Source: DP-19 sp036496285 (GTDB lineage Bacteria > Desulfobacterota > Binatia > UTPRO1). Taken from it: a stretch of DNA of 64,000 bases. Below, piece by piece: positions 1-8,840 of this stretch (the stretch's first letter is position 1; each line of letters opens with the position of its first letter). The position numbers were made by a program, and so were the translations under genes. The notes under the pieces were generated by a model. The model did not search any database. It had not been told where the DNA came from and worked only from the letters and a program-made list of their open reading frames with translations. The stretch spans positions 1-64,000 of the forward strand of contig DASXLI010000104.1 of assembly GCA_036496285.1 (NCBI GenBank), written 5' to 3'.

Positions 1-1280
1 GCGATCCGGCGCTGCGCGAGCAGGTCGTGGCGCTCGAAGGACAGCTCGTGGCGCACGCGGCCGAGCGCGGCGAGCTCGCCCGCCACGCGGCGGCCGATAC
101 GCGCGCCATGGAGGAGCGCCTCGCGATGGTCCGCGCCGAGCGCGCGGCCGCCGATGCCGAGCATCGCCGCGAGCTCGAGAGCTCCGAGACGCTCCATGCG
201 AAGACGCTCGAGCACACTGCCGCGGTGCTGCGGAGAGAGATGGAGCAGGCGGCGACGGCGCACCGGCGCGAGATCGAGGCCCGCGTCGCCGACGTCGCGA
301 GGCTCGAGGCCGACCTGAAGGAGCTGTCGCGGCAACGGATCGACGAGGCCCAGCGCAGCCGCGCCGAGATGCGCGACCGGGTGAGCGCGGACGCGCTCGC
401 GAGCGAAGCGGAGACGGCCGAGCTGGGGGACGACGAAGCCGAGCGCGCGGACGGCGATGGCGACGCGGCGGACGACGAGGATACGCACGCATCGTCGCCG
501 GGCATCGAGGTCGTGCAGCGCAGCGGTCACCACATTCTCGAGTCGGACGCGGCGCGCTGGGATCAGATCCACGCGGCGCTGAGCGCGGCGCTGCCCCCGG
601 TGTCCGGCAAGCAGCTCATGGTCGCGAACCTGCTCGCGGCGTTCCCCGCAGGCCTCTACGACCTCACCGCGGCCGCCAAGGCCGGCGCGACGCTCGTCGG
701 CTACGCGGCCGACGCGCACGGACGGAGCCGCATCCTCGGCGCCGTGCGCTGCTTCGCCGATCCGCCGAGCGCGATCGAGTCGGCGGCGGTCTTCGACAAC
801 ATGCCGAAGGGGCCGCGCCGCGTCCTGACGCTCTCGGAGGACGTCGAGGCGTTCCTCGAGGCGAAAGCGGGCCTCGCCAAGGCCGGGCACTCCGTCTCGA
901 TGGCGTGCGACACGAAGCAGGCGCTCGACCTGCTCGCGATGTTCACGCCCGACGCCGTGTTCATCGATCTGCGCACCGCGCCGACCGCGGCGGCGGAGTT
1001 CCTCGCCGCGCTTGCGCCCGAGAGCGGCCGCGTCCTGGTCGTCCTGGTGCACGGCGATCCCGAGGGCAACGTGCTGCCGTGTGTGATCCAGCGGCTCCTG
1101 CGGCCGGCGCCGCTCGACCCCGCGGATCTCGTGAAGGTGTGTCGCGACGTGCTCGCGGGCCCGAGCCTCACGGTCACGCGCGCGCCGGTGAAGGTGATCC
1201 GTCCGCTGGAGCGGCCGAACACGCCGAAGGCGCTGCCCCGAAAACCGATCGGCCGGCGGATCGTGCCGCGGCGGCGCTGA
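1..1280 (+). CDS. Coiled-coil protein with degenerate receiver-like C-terminal domain (5' partial)
   Basis: The frame is open to the left edge, so the true start probably lies upstream; a GTG at 27 is the first possible start inside the window. The first ~130 residues are charged Ala/Glu/Arg heptad-like sequence (coiled coil), followed by an acidic low-complexity stretch. The last ~130 residues before a basic Arg/Pro-rich tail resemble a response-regulator receiver fold: a VLTLSED strand end, a VFIDLRT segment carrying a candidate phospho-acceptor Asp, and a late strand VLVVLVHGD. The usual conserved Lys is not obvious, so phosphorylation is doubtful. Function unknown; a scaffold or adaptor with a pseudo-receiver domain is an inference. 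It converges on the sulfatase-like gene with a 9 bp gap. Confidence 0.75.
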   Translation, partial: DPALREQVVALEGQLVAHAAERGELARHAAADTRAMEERLAMVRAERAAADAEHRRELESSETLHAKTLEHTAAVLRREMEQAATAHRREIEARVADVARLEADLKELSRQRIDEAQRSRAEMRDRVSADALASEAETAELGDDEAERADGDGDAADDEDTHASSPGIEVVQRSGHHILESDAARWDQIHAALSAALPPVSGKQLMVANLLAAFPAGLYDLTAAAKAGATLVGYAADAHGRSRILGAVRCFADPPSAIESAAVFDNMPKGPRRVLTLSEDVEAFLEAKAGLAKAGHSVSMACDTKQALDLLAMFTPDAVFIDLRTAPTAAAEFLAALAPESGRVLVVLVHGDPEGNVLPCVIQRLLRPAPLDPADLVKVCRDVLAGPSLTVTRAPVKVIRPLERPNTPKALPRKPIGRRIVPRRR

Positions 1281-1289
1281 GCCGCGGCG

Positions 1290-3326
1290 CTACTGTACGT
1301 AGCCGAGCGCGCGCATCTTCTCGGCGGTGCGCGGATCGACGGCCGCCGGCGTCCCCGCGACGGATGGGCGGCCGCGAACCAACGCCTCCCGGCGGCCGGC
1401 GAGCAGATCCGTGAACGCGGCGCAGTCCGCCAGCGGCCGCTGCTCGTGCGGATCGTCGGCCGCGTAGCAGCGCGTCGTGCCGGCCATCAAGTCGGCGATC
1501 GCGGTGCGGCCGCCGAGCCGCACCGACACCGCGCGCACGTGGTCGCGCTCGACCAGGTCATCGCGGTCGATCTCACCGAAGATCGGGCGCGGCGCCGGCG
1601 ATTTCGCGGGGCGGCCGCGGACCGTGGCCGCGAGGCTCGTGCCGTCGTGCGTCGGGTCGGCGGGAAGGCCGAGCAGGTCGAGCACGGTCGGTGCGACGTC
1701 GAGCAGGCTGACGGGCGTCGCGATGCGGCCCGGCTTCGCCAGCCCGGGCGCCCAGACGATGAGCGGGACCTGCAGGACCTCGCGGTAGAGCGTCCGGCCG
1801 TGGCCGCCCGCGCCGTGCTCGCCGAACTCCTCGCCGTGGTCGGCGAGCAAGACGACGATCGTCCGGTCACCGAGACCGAGCCGCTCGATTGATGCGAGGA
1901 ACGGCCCCACCTGGTCGTTGGTGAAGCGCGTCTCCTGATCGTAGAAGAGCGCGTTCCGGGAGAACCCGGTCCCCTCGCGCCCAGGGACGTCGAGGAAGAA
2001 GAGCCGGTGGCTGCGCGGCGGCAGGTAGGGCGCGTGTACCTGGTAGGTGTGCACGAAGAGGAAGAAGCTCCGGTCACGGTGCGACTCGACCCAGCGCGTG
2101 GCGTCGCCGAACGTCGCCGCGGCCTCGCCGCCGTAGACGCCGGTCAGGCTGCGGCGCTCTCCATACGCACTGAAGCCGCGCGCGAAGCCTGCGTTGGCCC
2201 ACACGCCGCCGTCCTCGGTGAAGGCGCGCGTCAGGTAGCCGGCCTTCCGGAGATGCTCGGCGAGCAGGGTCAGCGACGGCGGTGGGGTCTGGATGAAGCT
2301 CATGACGCCGTGCTCGCTCGGGAAGCGCGAGGTGAAGATCGACATGTGCGAGCCGCTCGTCTCGGGCCATACGGACCAGGCCTCCTCGAAGAGCGTTGCC
2401 CGCTTGGCGAAGGCGTCGATCGCGGGTGTGGTCGGGCGGTAGGAGCCGTACACCCCCAGACGGTCGGCGCGGAGCGTGTCGATCGAGATCAGGACGACGT
2501 TGCGCCGCGCCGGCGCGCGCGGCGCCGGCTTGACGATCGTCGGGTCGGCCCAGAGCGGAAAGAGCGTCTGCCGGTCCGCGCCGCGCGCGCGGAACACGAG
2601 GCGGACCGCCCGGCCGGCGAGCCCGTCGAGTGGGACCGTCGCCTCGAGCCAGGCGCGCGCCTCGCTTGCGCCCGGGTCGAGCGTCGCCGTCCAGAGCACG
2701 TGGTCCGGCGCCTCGCGGGTTGCCACCTCGAACGTCACCGGCGCGGCGCCGGGCAGGCGGGCCGCTGCGCTCAACCCGTAGGCGAGCTCGAGCCGCGCAT
2801 GCTCGGGAATCTTCGCGACGGCGGCCTCGCTCTCGAGCACGTCGACCGCGGGCGGCGTCGTGAGCGTGAGCGTGAGGTGCGCCGGCTTCCCCGGGCCGCG
2901 TGCCATCCCCGGTACCGGGATCGTCGCGCGGCGCGTACCGCCCTCGTCGGCGATGCGCACGCGCTGCGGCACGATGGGCAGGGTGCGCTGGGCGCGATCG
3001 GAGAGGCCGGTCATGACGGCGTCGCCCGCGGCGATCGTCGGCGGCACGTCGAACGTGATCGTGTCGCCGGCCGTCGGCGGCACGGGGATGTGTACCGTCG
3101 CCTCGATGGGCCCAGCGAAGCGCGGCCGGGTCTCGTCGGCGAGCGTGTAGGTCGGCGCCGGCGTCCCCGGCGACGCCGGCATCAGCGCCGGCGTCAGATG
3201 GATCAGCTCGGCGAGCACCGTCTCGGCCCGCGCCGGCACGGTGCGCAGGACGGCGGCCGCGACGACGAGCGCCGCGGCGACCCGCGCGCATCGGAGTGCA
3301 GTGGACAACTCACAGGCGGTTACCAC
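1290..3326 (-). CDS. Exported sulfatase-like (alkaline phosphatase superfamily) hydrolase
   Basis: About 678 aa from a GTG at 3326, chosen because it gives a signal peptide (hydrophobic core ending in PARA) and clears the rhomboid gene. Residues ~35-260 look like beta-rich sequence with no recognised domain. The sulfatase fold starts near residue 275 with VVLISIDTLRADRLG, contributing metal-binding Asp, and later has VVLLADHGEEFGEHG with metal-binding Asp/His. The nucleophile region reads TSGSHMSIFTS, not the C/S-x-P-x-R formylglycine signature, so it belongs to the sulfatase-like branch in which a Ser or Thr takes that position. Substrate unknown: sulfate ester, phosphate ester or phosphotransfer are all possible. 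Third gene of a minus-strand run after gpmI and the rhomboid gene. Confidence 0.85.
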   Translation of the reverse strand: MVTACELSTALRCARVAAALVVAAAVLRTVPARAETVLAELIHLTPALMPASPGTPAPTYTLADETRPRFAGPIEATVHIPVPPTAGDTITFDVPPTIAAGDAVMTGLSDRAQRTLPIVPQRVRIADEGGTRRATIPVPGMARGPGKPAHLTLTLTTPPAVDVLESEAAVAKIPEHARLELAYGLSAAARLPGAAPVTFEVATREAPDHVLWTATLDPGASEARAWLEATVPLDGLAGRAVRLVFRARGADRQTLFPLWADPTIVKPAPRAPARRNVVLISIDTLRADRLGVYGSYRPTTPAIDAFAKRATLFEEAWSVWPETSGSHMSIFTSRFPSEHGVMSFIQTPPPSLTLLAEHLRKAGYLTRAFTEDGGVWANAGFARGFSAYGERRSLTGVYGGEAAATFGDATRWVESHRDRSFFLFVHTYQVHAPYLPPRSHRLFFLDVPGREGTGFSRNALFYDQETRFTNDQVGPFLASIERLGLGDRTIVVLLADHGEEFGEHGAGGHGRTLYREVLQVPLIVWAPGLAKPGRIATPVSLLDVAPTVLDLLGLPADPTHDGTSLAATVRGRPAKSPAPRPIFGEIDRDDLVERDHVRAVSVRLGGRTAIADLMAGTTRCYAADDPHEQRPLADCAAFTDLLAGRREALVRGRPSVAGTPAAVDPRTAEKMRALGYVQ

Positions 3327-3358
3327 GGCCCGTCCCCGACGACCAGCCACAATGGCCC

Positions 3359-4303
3359 TCACGCGTGGCGGCCGTTCCACACGGCGAGCGCCGCCACCGC
3401 CCAGGCGAGGATCGCGACGGCGGCCACGCCGCAGGCGCGGGACAGACGGCGATCGGCCGTCGTCGGGACGCGCGCCGGCGGCGGCATCACCAGGCCGAGC
3501 GCGAAGCCCGCTAGCAGGCCGCCCACGTGCGCGAACGCATCGACGTCGGGGCCCGAGCCGACCGCGATGGCGAGGTAGGCGAGGATCGCCGCGATCACCT
3601 GCCAGCCGCGGTAGCGCGCGCTCGCCGCGAAGCGCAGGCGCTGTCCGCCGAGCGCCCCCAGCACGCCGAGGATCGCGCCGGAGGCACCCGCGCTCACCAC
3701 GTCGGGCGGCATGAAGCGGTAGCTGAGGAGATTGCCGGCGGCACCGGCCAGCACGTAGACGAGGGCGAAACGCCCGGCGCCGAGCGCGGCCGCCAACGCC
3801 GGGCCGAGGACGACGAGCGTCGCGACGTTCCCCAGCACGTGGCGCGGGCCGATGTGGACGAAGACGGCGGTGACCAGCCGCCACCACTCGCCGGTGCGGA
3901 CGTGCGCAGGGCGCGACGCGCCGAAGCGCAGCAGCACCTCGTGTGACTCCGAGCCGCCGGCGCGCTCCTCGGCGACGAAGATCGCCGCGCAGGCGACCGC
4001 CAGGAGCACGACCACCCAGGAGCCGCGTCCGAACCAGCCCTCCTGCAGGTCGTGATCATCGAGCGGTGGCGTCGGGACCGGCGGCGGCGGGCGCAGGTAG
4101 GCCGTCGTCTCGACGCCCTGCGGGTACTCCTCGGCGAGGATGCGGGCGGCGTGCTCACGATCCGCGTCGGCCACGACGACGAAGACGCCGGCGCTCGAGT
4201 CGATGCGAGCCGCCGCGATGCCCTCCGCCTGGAGGAGCAGCGCGATCTCGTCGGCGAGCCGATCCGGCAGCGGGCCCGCGAGCGGCGGCGCCGGGTCGGC
4301 CAC
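3359..4303 (-). CDS. Rhomboid-family intramembrane serine protease with N-terminal DUF2007-like domain
   Basis: 314 aa. Residues ~10-65 are a small soluble alpha/beta domain resembling DUF2007 (putative signal-transducing domain), followed by a Pro-rich linker. From ~95 on there are six or more hydrophobic helices. The catalytic dyad is visible: Ser208 in GASG and His259 in FAHVGG, with the conserved H155xxxN159 pair in an earlier helix. It should cleave transmembrane substrates in the inner membrane; no substrate is suggested. It begins 3 bp after the gpmI stop, so the two are almost certainly co-transcribed, and the sulfatase-like gene follows after 32 bp. Confidence 0.9.
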   Translation of the reverse strand: MADPAPPLAGPLPDRLADEIALLLQAEGIAAARIDSSAGVFVVVADADREHAARILAEEYPQGVETTAYLRPPPPVPTPPLDDHDLQEGWFGRGSWVVVLLAVACAAIFVAEERAGGSESHEVLLRFGASRPAHVRTGEWWRLVTAVFVHIGPRHVLGNVATLVVLGPALAAALGAGRFALVYVLAGAAGNLLSYRFMPPDVVSAGASGAILGVLGALGGQRLRFAASARYRGWQVIAAILAYLAIAVGSGPDVDAFAHVGGLLAGFALGLVMPPPARVPTTADRRLSRACGVAAVAILAWAVAALAVWNGRHA

Positions 4304-4306
4304 AGG

Positions 4307-5992
4307 TCACCGCGGGTCGGCGAAGAGCGTCTCCGCCGTCATCTCCGGCGGCACGCGCAGGCCGAGGCACTGCAGGACCGTCGGGCCGACGTCGGCGAGG
4401 ACGCCGCGCGGGCGGAGGCTCCGCCCACGGTCGTCGTCGCGCACGTAGATGCACTCGACGTCGTTGGTCGTGTGCGCGGTCTGCACGCCGCCCGTCTCGG
4501 GATCGATCATCTGCTCGACGTTGCCATGGTCCGACGTGACGATCACCGCGCCGCCGCACTCGCGCACCGCCGCGACCACGCGTCCGATGCACTCGTCGGT
4601 GACCTCGACGGCCTTGACCGACGCCGGCAGCACGCCCGTGTGCCCGACCATGTCGCAGTTGGCGTAGTTGAGGACGATGAGGTCGTAGGTGTCGCGGCCG
4701 CGCGGCTCGGGGAGCGCGCGGCTCGGCTCGATCTGCAGCTCGACGCCCTCGAGCTCCGCCGCCATGCGGCGCACGGCCCCGATGCCGTCGCGGATGGCGG
4801 TGAGGACGAGGTCGGTGACCGGGTAGGCCTTCATCTCGGGACAGCGATCCTCGGTGACCGTGACGCTCGGCACCAGGATGCGGTCTTCCCCCGGGTAGGG
4901 CTGGATGCGTTTGCCGTTGAAGAAGCTCGTGACGTGGCGGTACTTCTGGTACTCGGCGATGCGGAGCTGCCAGAGCCCGGCGCCGCTCACGACCTCGCCG
5001 ACGAGCGCGTCCATGTTCATCGGCGGCAGCACAGAGTAGGGGAACTCGTCGTAGTAGCGCGTGAGCCCGCGGTAGCAGACGTCGAGCCGCGGCCCGCGGT
5101 CGAAGGCGGTGAACGACTCGTCGACGAAGGCACGGGTGAGCTGGATCGCGCGGTCCTGGCGGAAGTTGAAGTGCACGACGGCGTCGCCCGCCTGGATGGT
5201 GGCGAGCGGCGTGCCGTCGGCGCCCGTGATGAGCGTCGGCTGGATGAACTCGTCGCTCTCGACGAGCGCGTCCTCGCTGGCCGTGCCGGCCTCGCGCGCG
5301 GCGAGCGTCTGGTCGGCGCGGGCGTATGCCTGCTCGATCGCGGCGCGTGGGCTCGGCGCTCGCAGGCCCTTGCCGTGCACGAGCGCGTCGTAGGCGCGCT
5401 GGATGCGGTCCCAGTTGAGGGCGCGATCCATCGCATAGTAGCGGCCCATCACGGACGCGATGCGGCCGACGCCGAGCGCCGCGAGCTTGTCCTCGAGCCG
5501 CTCGAGGTAGACGAGGGCGCTGCGCGGCGGGGTGTCGCGGCCGTCGGAGAAGAAGTGCACGAAGACGCGGTGCAGACCCTCGCGCTTGGCGAGCTCGAGC
5601 AGCGCGTAGAGGTGCTCCTCGGTGGCGTGCACGCCCTGGTCTTGCACGAGCCCCATGAGGTGGAGGGCGCTCTTGCGCTCCGCGCATTGCCGGGTGGCCT
5701 GGAGAAGGGCCGGATGCCGGAAGAACTCGCCGCTCTCGATCAGCTTGTCGACGCGCACGATCTCCTGCTCGACGATGCGCCCCGCGCCCATGTTCAGGTG
5801 GCCGACCTCCGAGGATCCCTGGTAACCGGGCCGGAGGCCGACGTCGCGTCCGGCGGCGCCGAGGACCGTGTTCGGGTAGGTCGTGAGCAGATGCTTCAGG
5901 ACGGGGGGGTGGGCGAGCTTGACGGCGTTGCCCGGGTGGTCACGGCCGATTCCCCAGCCGTCGCGGACGATCAGCACGATCGGGCGTGGCAT
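4307..5992 (-). CDS. gpmI: 2,3-bisphosphoglycerate-independent phosphoglycerate mutase
   Basis: 561 aa, slightly longer than the usual 510-550. It interconverts 3- and 2-phosphoglycerate in glycolysis and gluconeogenesis using two divalent metals. The N-terminal VLIVRDGWG provides metal-binding Asp11; the phosphorylated nucleophile is Ser61 in QGSSEVGHLNMGAGR (normally GNSEVGH, so Asn is replaced by Ser). SDGRDTPP and the C-terminal TSDHGNVEQM metal motif are present. ATG at 5992. First gene of the run leading into the rhomboid protease. Confidence 0.96.
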   Translation of the reverse strand: MPRPIVLIVRDGWGIGRDHPGNAVKLAHPPVLKHLLTTYPNTVLGAAGRDVGLRPGYQGSSEVGHLNMGAGRIVEQEIVRVDKLIESGEFFRHPALLQATRQCAERKSALHLMGLVQDQGVHATEEHLYALLELAKREGLHRVFVHFFSDGRDTPPRSALVYLERLEDKLAALGVGRIASVMGRYYAMDRALNWDRIQRAYDALVHGKGLRAPSPRAAIEQAYARADQTLAAREAGTASEDALVESDEFIQPTLITGADGTPLATIQAGDAVVHFNFRQDRAIQLTRAFVDESFTAFDRGPRLDVCYRGLTRYYDEFPYSVLPPMNMDALVGEVVSGAGLWQLRIAEYQKYRHVTSFFNGKRIQPYPGEDRILVPSVTVTEDRCPEMKAYPVTDLVLTAIRDGIGAVRRMAAELEGVELQIEPSRALPEPRGRDTYDLIVLNYANCDMVGHTGVLPASVKAVEVTDECIGRVVAAVRECGGAVIVTSDHGNVEQMIDPETGGVQTAHTTNDVECIYVRDDDRGRSLRPRGVLADVGPTVLQCLGLRVPPEMTAETLFADPR

Positions 5993-6103
5993 CAGGGTCG
6001 TTTAGCCTGCGTCGCCCGGGCCTGTCCATGTCGATTGCGCATACCGCGGGCGTTGCTTATTTTCCCGTGGCCAACGCACGCCATCGATGCTATCGATCAT
6101 GAC

Positions 6104-6472
6104 ATGTTGACGCGGATGGAGGTGGAGGGGGGACTGCGCAGTCTTGACCCGATGCGCTTTCAGGCGCGCCGCATGCGGCGCGTGCGCACCAAGGCACGCC
6201 GGCGGGTCCGGACCGGGTTCGCGACGCTTTTCGGGGTCCTGCTGATCGCGGCAATTGCGGCCGTCGTGTGCCGCTCGGCCGCGCCCCGGGTCGCCACCCT
6301 GCAGGACACCGAGTGGGCCGACGGCTATACGCGGAGCTATCGTCGCCAGGATCATCCGCCGCTCTTTCCGCCGCTCAAGCGCTCGCCCTGGGACTCGTTC
6401 GTCGCGCGCTCGCACTCGCCGCGCGACCCGATCACCGGGGAGCGCCACCACGCGAAGCTGGCGCGCGAGTAA
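6104..6472 (+). CDS. Small basic membrane protein, unknown function
   Basis: 122 aa from ATG 6104; no clear ribosome binding site, and ATGs at 6116 and 6152 are alternatives. The first ~40 residues are strongly Arg-rich, then comes one transmembrane helix (FATLFGVLLIAAIAAVVC), then a polar Trp/Arg/Pro tail, giving an N-in topology by the positive-inside rule. It lies divergently from gpmI and converges on the dehalogenase gene. No family recognised. Confidence 0.55.
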   Translation: MLTRMEVEGGLRSLDPMRFQARRMRRVRTKARRRVRTGFATLFGVLLIAAIAAVVCRSAAPRVATLQDTEWADGYTRSYRRQDHPPLFPPLKRSPWDSFVARSHSPRDPITGERHHAKLARE

Positions 6473-6505
6473 CGCGTCCCAGGCGCCCGGTCGTCCGGCG
6501 CGCGC

Positions 6506-7417
6506 TCAGCGCGCCGTGGCGTCGAGGAACGCGACGATGCGTTCCGCGATCTCCTCGCCCTTGTCCTCCTGGAGGAAGTGGCCGGCGTCCTTTACCACCT
6601 CCATCGGCCCGACGTGCGGCATCTGGCGCTCGAAGACGCGGCCGGCCGGCACGCCGATCACCGGGTCCTTGTCGCTGAAGAGGAGCAGGCAGGGCTTCGC
6701 CCACTGCGCGAGCGTCTTCCAGGCCTCGCGGTTCTCGGCGGCCCCGGGCATGTCGCGCTCGATCGGTACGAGGGCCGGGAAGCGGTGCGCGCCTTCCTTG
6801 TAGCGCCGGTCGGGGTAGGGCGCGTCGTAGGCGGCCAGGATCTCCGGGGTGCGGCGCGACTCGTCGACGATGGAGCGCTCGAAGAGCGCGCCGACCGGTA
6901 GATCGGGCACCGACGTCGCGTACTGGCGCCAGGCGAGGAAGCCCGGGCCGACCTCCTCCTCGCCCGTCGGCAGGGCGGTGTTCATGATCACGAGACGGGC
7001 GAAGCGATCGGGATGCTGGCCCGCGAGCTGCAGGCCGAGCAGACCGCCCCAGTCCTGGCAGACGAGGGTGATCCGCTCGAGGCGGAGCGCGTCCATGAAG
7101 CCGAGCACGGCGTCGTGGTGCATCGTGTAGGAGTAGTCGTCCGGCTCCGTGAACTTGTCGGACTTGCCGAACCCGAAGAGGTCGGGTGCGAGCACGCGCG
7201 CGCGCCGCGCCAGGATCGGGATCATCCGGCGGTAGAGGAAGGACCAGCTCGGCTCGCCGTGCAGGCAGAGGACGACATCGCCCTGGCCCTCGTCGACGTA
7301 GTGCATGCGGGCCTCGCCGCTCCGACCGATCGCGCGCGCCAGGTCGACGTAGTGCGGCGCGAAGGGATACCCGGGCAGGTTGGCGAAACGCTCTTCCGGA
7401 GTGCGAAGCACGGCCAT
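6506..7417 (-). CDS. Haloalkane dehalogenase (alpha/beta hydrolase, DhlA/DhmA-like)
   Basis: 303 aa, typical family length. Haloalkane dehalogenases hydrolyse carbon-halogen bonds to an alcohol plus halide, in the cytoplasm. The whole active-site set can be placed: oxyanion/halide residue Glu55 in HGEPSW, nucleophile Asp122 and halide-binding Trp123 in CQDWGG, a second Trp163 in AWRQ of the cap, catalytic acid Asp251 in SDKDPV, and His280 in AGHFLQED. This pattern is that of the DhlA-like subfamily rather than an epoxide hydrolase or esterase. ATG preceded by a purine-rich GGAGGAG about 6 bp upstream. Single-gene unit. Confidence 0.9.
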   Translation of the reverse strand: MAVLRTPEERFANLPGYPFAPHYVDLARAIGRSGEARMHYVDEGQGDVVLCLHGEPSWSFLYRRMIPILARRARVLAPDLFGFGKSDKFTEPDDYSYTMHHDAVLGFMDALRLERITLVCQDWGGLLGLQLAGQHPDRFARLVIMNTALPTGEEEVGPGFLAWRQYATSVPDLPVGALFERSIVDESRRTPEILAAYDAPYPDRRYKEGAHRFPALVPIERDMPGAAENREAWKTLAQWAKPCLLLFSDKDPVIGVPAGRVFERQMPHVGPMEVVKDAGHFLQEDKGEEIAERIVAFLDATAR

Positions 7418-7526
7418 TGGGGGTCTCCTCCTCGTGTGCTTCTAGCGTCCTCGCGCGGGCGATTGAAGAGCGCGGCCGTCGCTTGACTGCGCCGGGCAAA
7501 CGGGAGACACAAGCCCTCGCACGTCG

Positions 7527-8036
7527 ATGGCCGCTCCCACCGCCCAAGAGTTGCGCGACGCGATCGGGCTTCTCACCGAGCGTGTCGGCTACGGCAAGCT
7601 ACACGACAGGCTGGTCCGCTTGAACGCTTTCGTGTCGCGACGGAAGCCGCCGACGCCCGACGTGCTCGCCGATCGCATCTACACGCTGAGCGGCGGCCTG
7701 CGCCGCCAGGTGCCCGCGACACTCGCGTTCCACACCGTGTGGTCCGAGACGTTCACCAACACCGTCGGCGAGGAGAACGACAAGAAGCTCGGCGAGATCG
7801 CCGACCGCATCAACGCGACCCTCACCGAGGACGAGCACGGCATCCGCGAGGGCCGCGAGGCCGAGCTCGACGCCGCGCTCGGCGAGTACGAGACGATCGT
7901 CGCGAGCGTGATGGGCCCGCAGGCGACCCGCCTCGAGATGCTGCTGAAAGCCGTCACCCCGGTCGCGACACGCCTGCGGGCGCGGCCGCTGCCCGCGGCG
8001 CCGGCAGACAGCGCGTCGACCGAGCCGAAGAGCTAG
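7527..8036 (+). CDS. Hypothetical soluble helical protein
   Basis: 169 aa. Predominantly alpha-helical and charged, with a low-complexity Ala/Pro tail; no signal peptide or membrane segment and no family recognised. It ends 2 bp before the GTG start of the next gene, an alpha/beta hydrolase, so the two probably form an operon. Confidence 0.75.
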   Translation: MAAPTAQELRDAIGLLTERVGYGKLHDRLVRLNAFVSRRKPPTPDVLADRIYTLSGGLRRQVPATLAFHTVWSETFTNTVGEENDKKLGEIADRINATLTEDEHGIREGREAELDAALGEYETIVASVMGPQATRLEMLLKAVTPVATRLRARPLPAAPADSASTEPKS

Positions 8037-8038
8037 CC

Positions 8039-8824
8039 GTGCCGCGCGTCGCGACCGCTGCTGGCGAGATCGTCTACGAGGAGCTCGGAGAGGGCGCGCC
8101 TCTCCTCTTCATCAGTGGCACGAGCGTCGACCGCACCATCTGGGGCGGCCAAGTGGCGCACTTCATGGGCCGGCGGCGCTGCGTCACCTTCGACAATCGC
8201 GATGTCGGCGAGAGCTTCCTCGCCGCCGGGCCGTACACGCCGCGCGAGATGGCGGCGGACACGCTGGCGCTGATGGACGCGCTCCATCTGGAGCAGGCCG
8301 ACGTGGTCGGCCATTCGCTCGGCGGCGCGATCGCGCAGGAGCTGGCCCTCGCCGCGCCCGGACGCGTCCGCACGCTCACGCTCGTCGGCACCTGGGCGCG
8401 GAACGACGAGTATACGCGCGCGCTCTTCCACACCTGGAAGCGGCTGCGCGCCGGCGACGACCGTGCCTTTCACGAGAGCGTGCTGATCTTCGGCGTCGGC
8501 CACACATTTCTCAACACGGTCGGGCTCGAGATGCTGGTCGGCATGTTCCTCGCGGTGCCGCACCCGCAGGACCGGCAGGGCTATCTCCGCCAGGTCGACG
8601 CCGACCTCGCCCACGACACGGCCGACCGCGTCGCGCGTATCGCCTGCCCGACGCTCGTCGTCGGCGGCGAGGAGGACACGATCTTCTTCCGCGAGCACCA
8701 CGAGATGCTGGCGCGGACGATTCCGGGCGCACGCCTCGTGATGCTGCCCCACGTCGGCCACTCGCCGCCGATCGAGAACAGCGACGTGTTCAACCGCGAG
8801 CTGGACGCGTTCCTCGCCGCCTGA
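8039..8824 (+). CDS. Alpha/beta hydrolase
   Basis: 261 aa from GTG 8039, which follows the upstream stop by 2 bp; longer open frame upstream is only a shadow of the previous gene. Nucleophile elbow GHSLGGA (Ser), catalytic acid in GGEEDTIFF and His in HVGHSPPIEN are present, making a complete triad. Resembles the 3-oxoadipate enol-lactonase/esterase-type group, but the substrate cannot be called from sequence. Confidence 0.85.
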   Translation: MPRVATAAGEIVYEELGEGAPLLFISGTSVDRTIWGGQVAHFMGRRRCVTFDNRDVGESFLAAGPYTPREMAADTLALMDALHLEQADVVGHSLGGAIAQELALAAPGRVRTLTLVGTWARNDEYTRALFHTWKRLRAGDDRAFHESVLIFGVGHTFLNTVGLEMLVGMFLAVPHPQDRQGYLRQVDADLAHDTADRVARIACPTLVVGGEEDTIFFREHHEMLARTIPGARLVMLPHVGHSPPIENSDVFNRELDAFLAA

Positions 8825-8840
8825 CCTGGTCGCGCCCGAC

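Noticed and set aside
4052..6103. Long plus-strand frame opposite gpmI and the rhomboid gene
   Set aside because: Composition is Arg/Ala-rich shadow sequence; only its final 122 codons (6104-6472) look coding.
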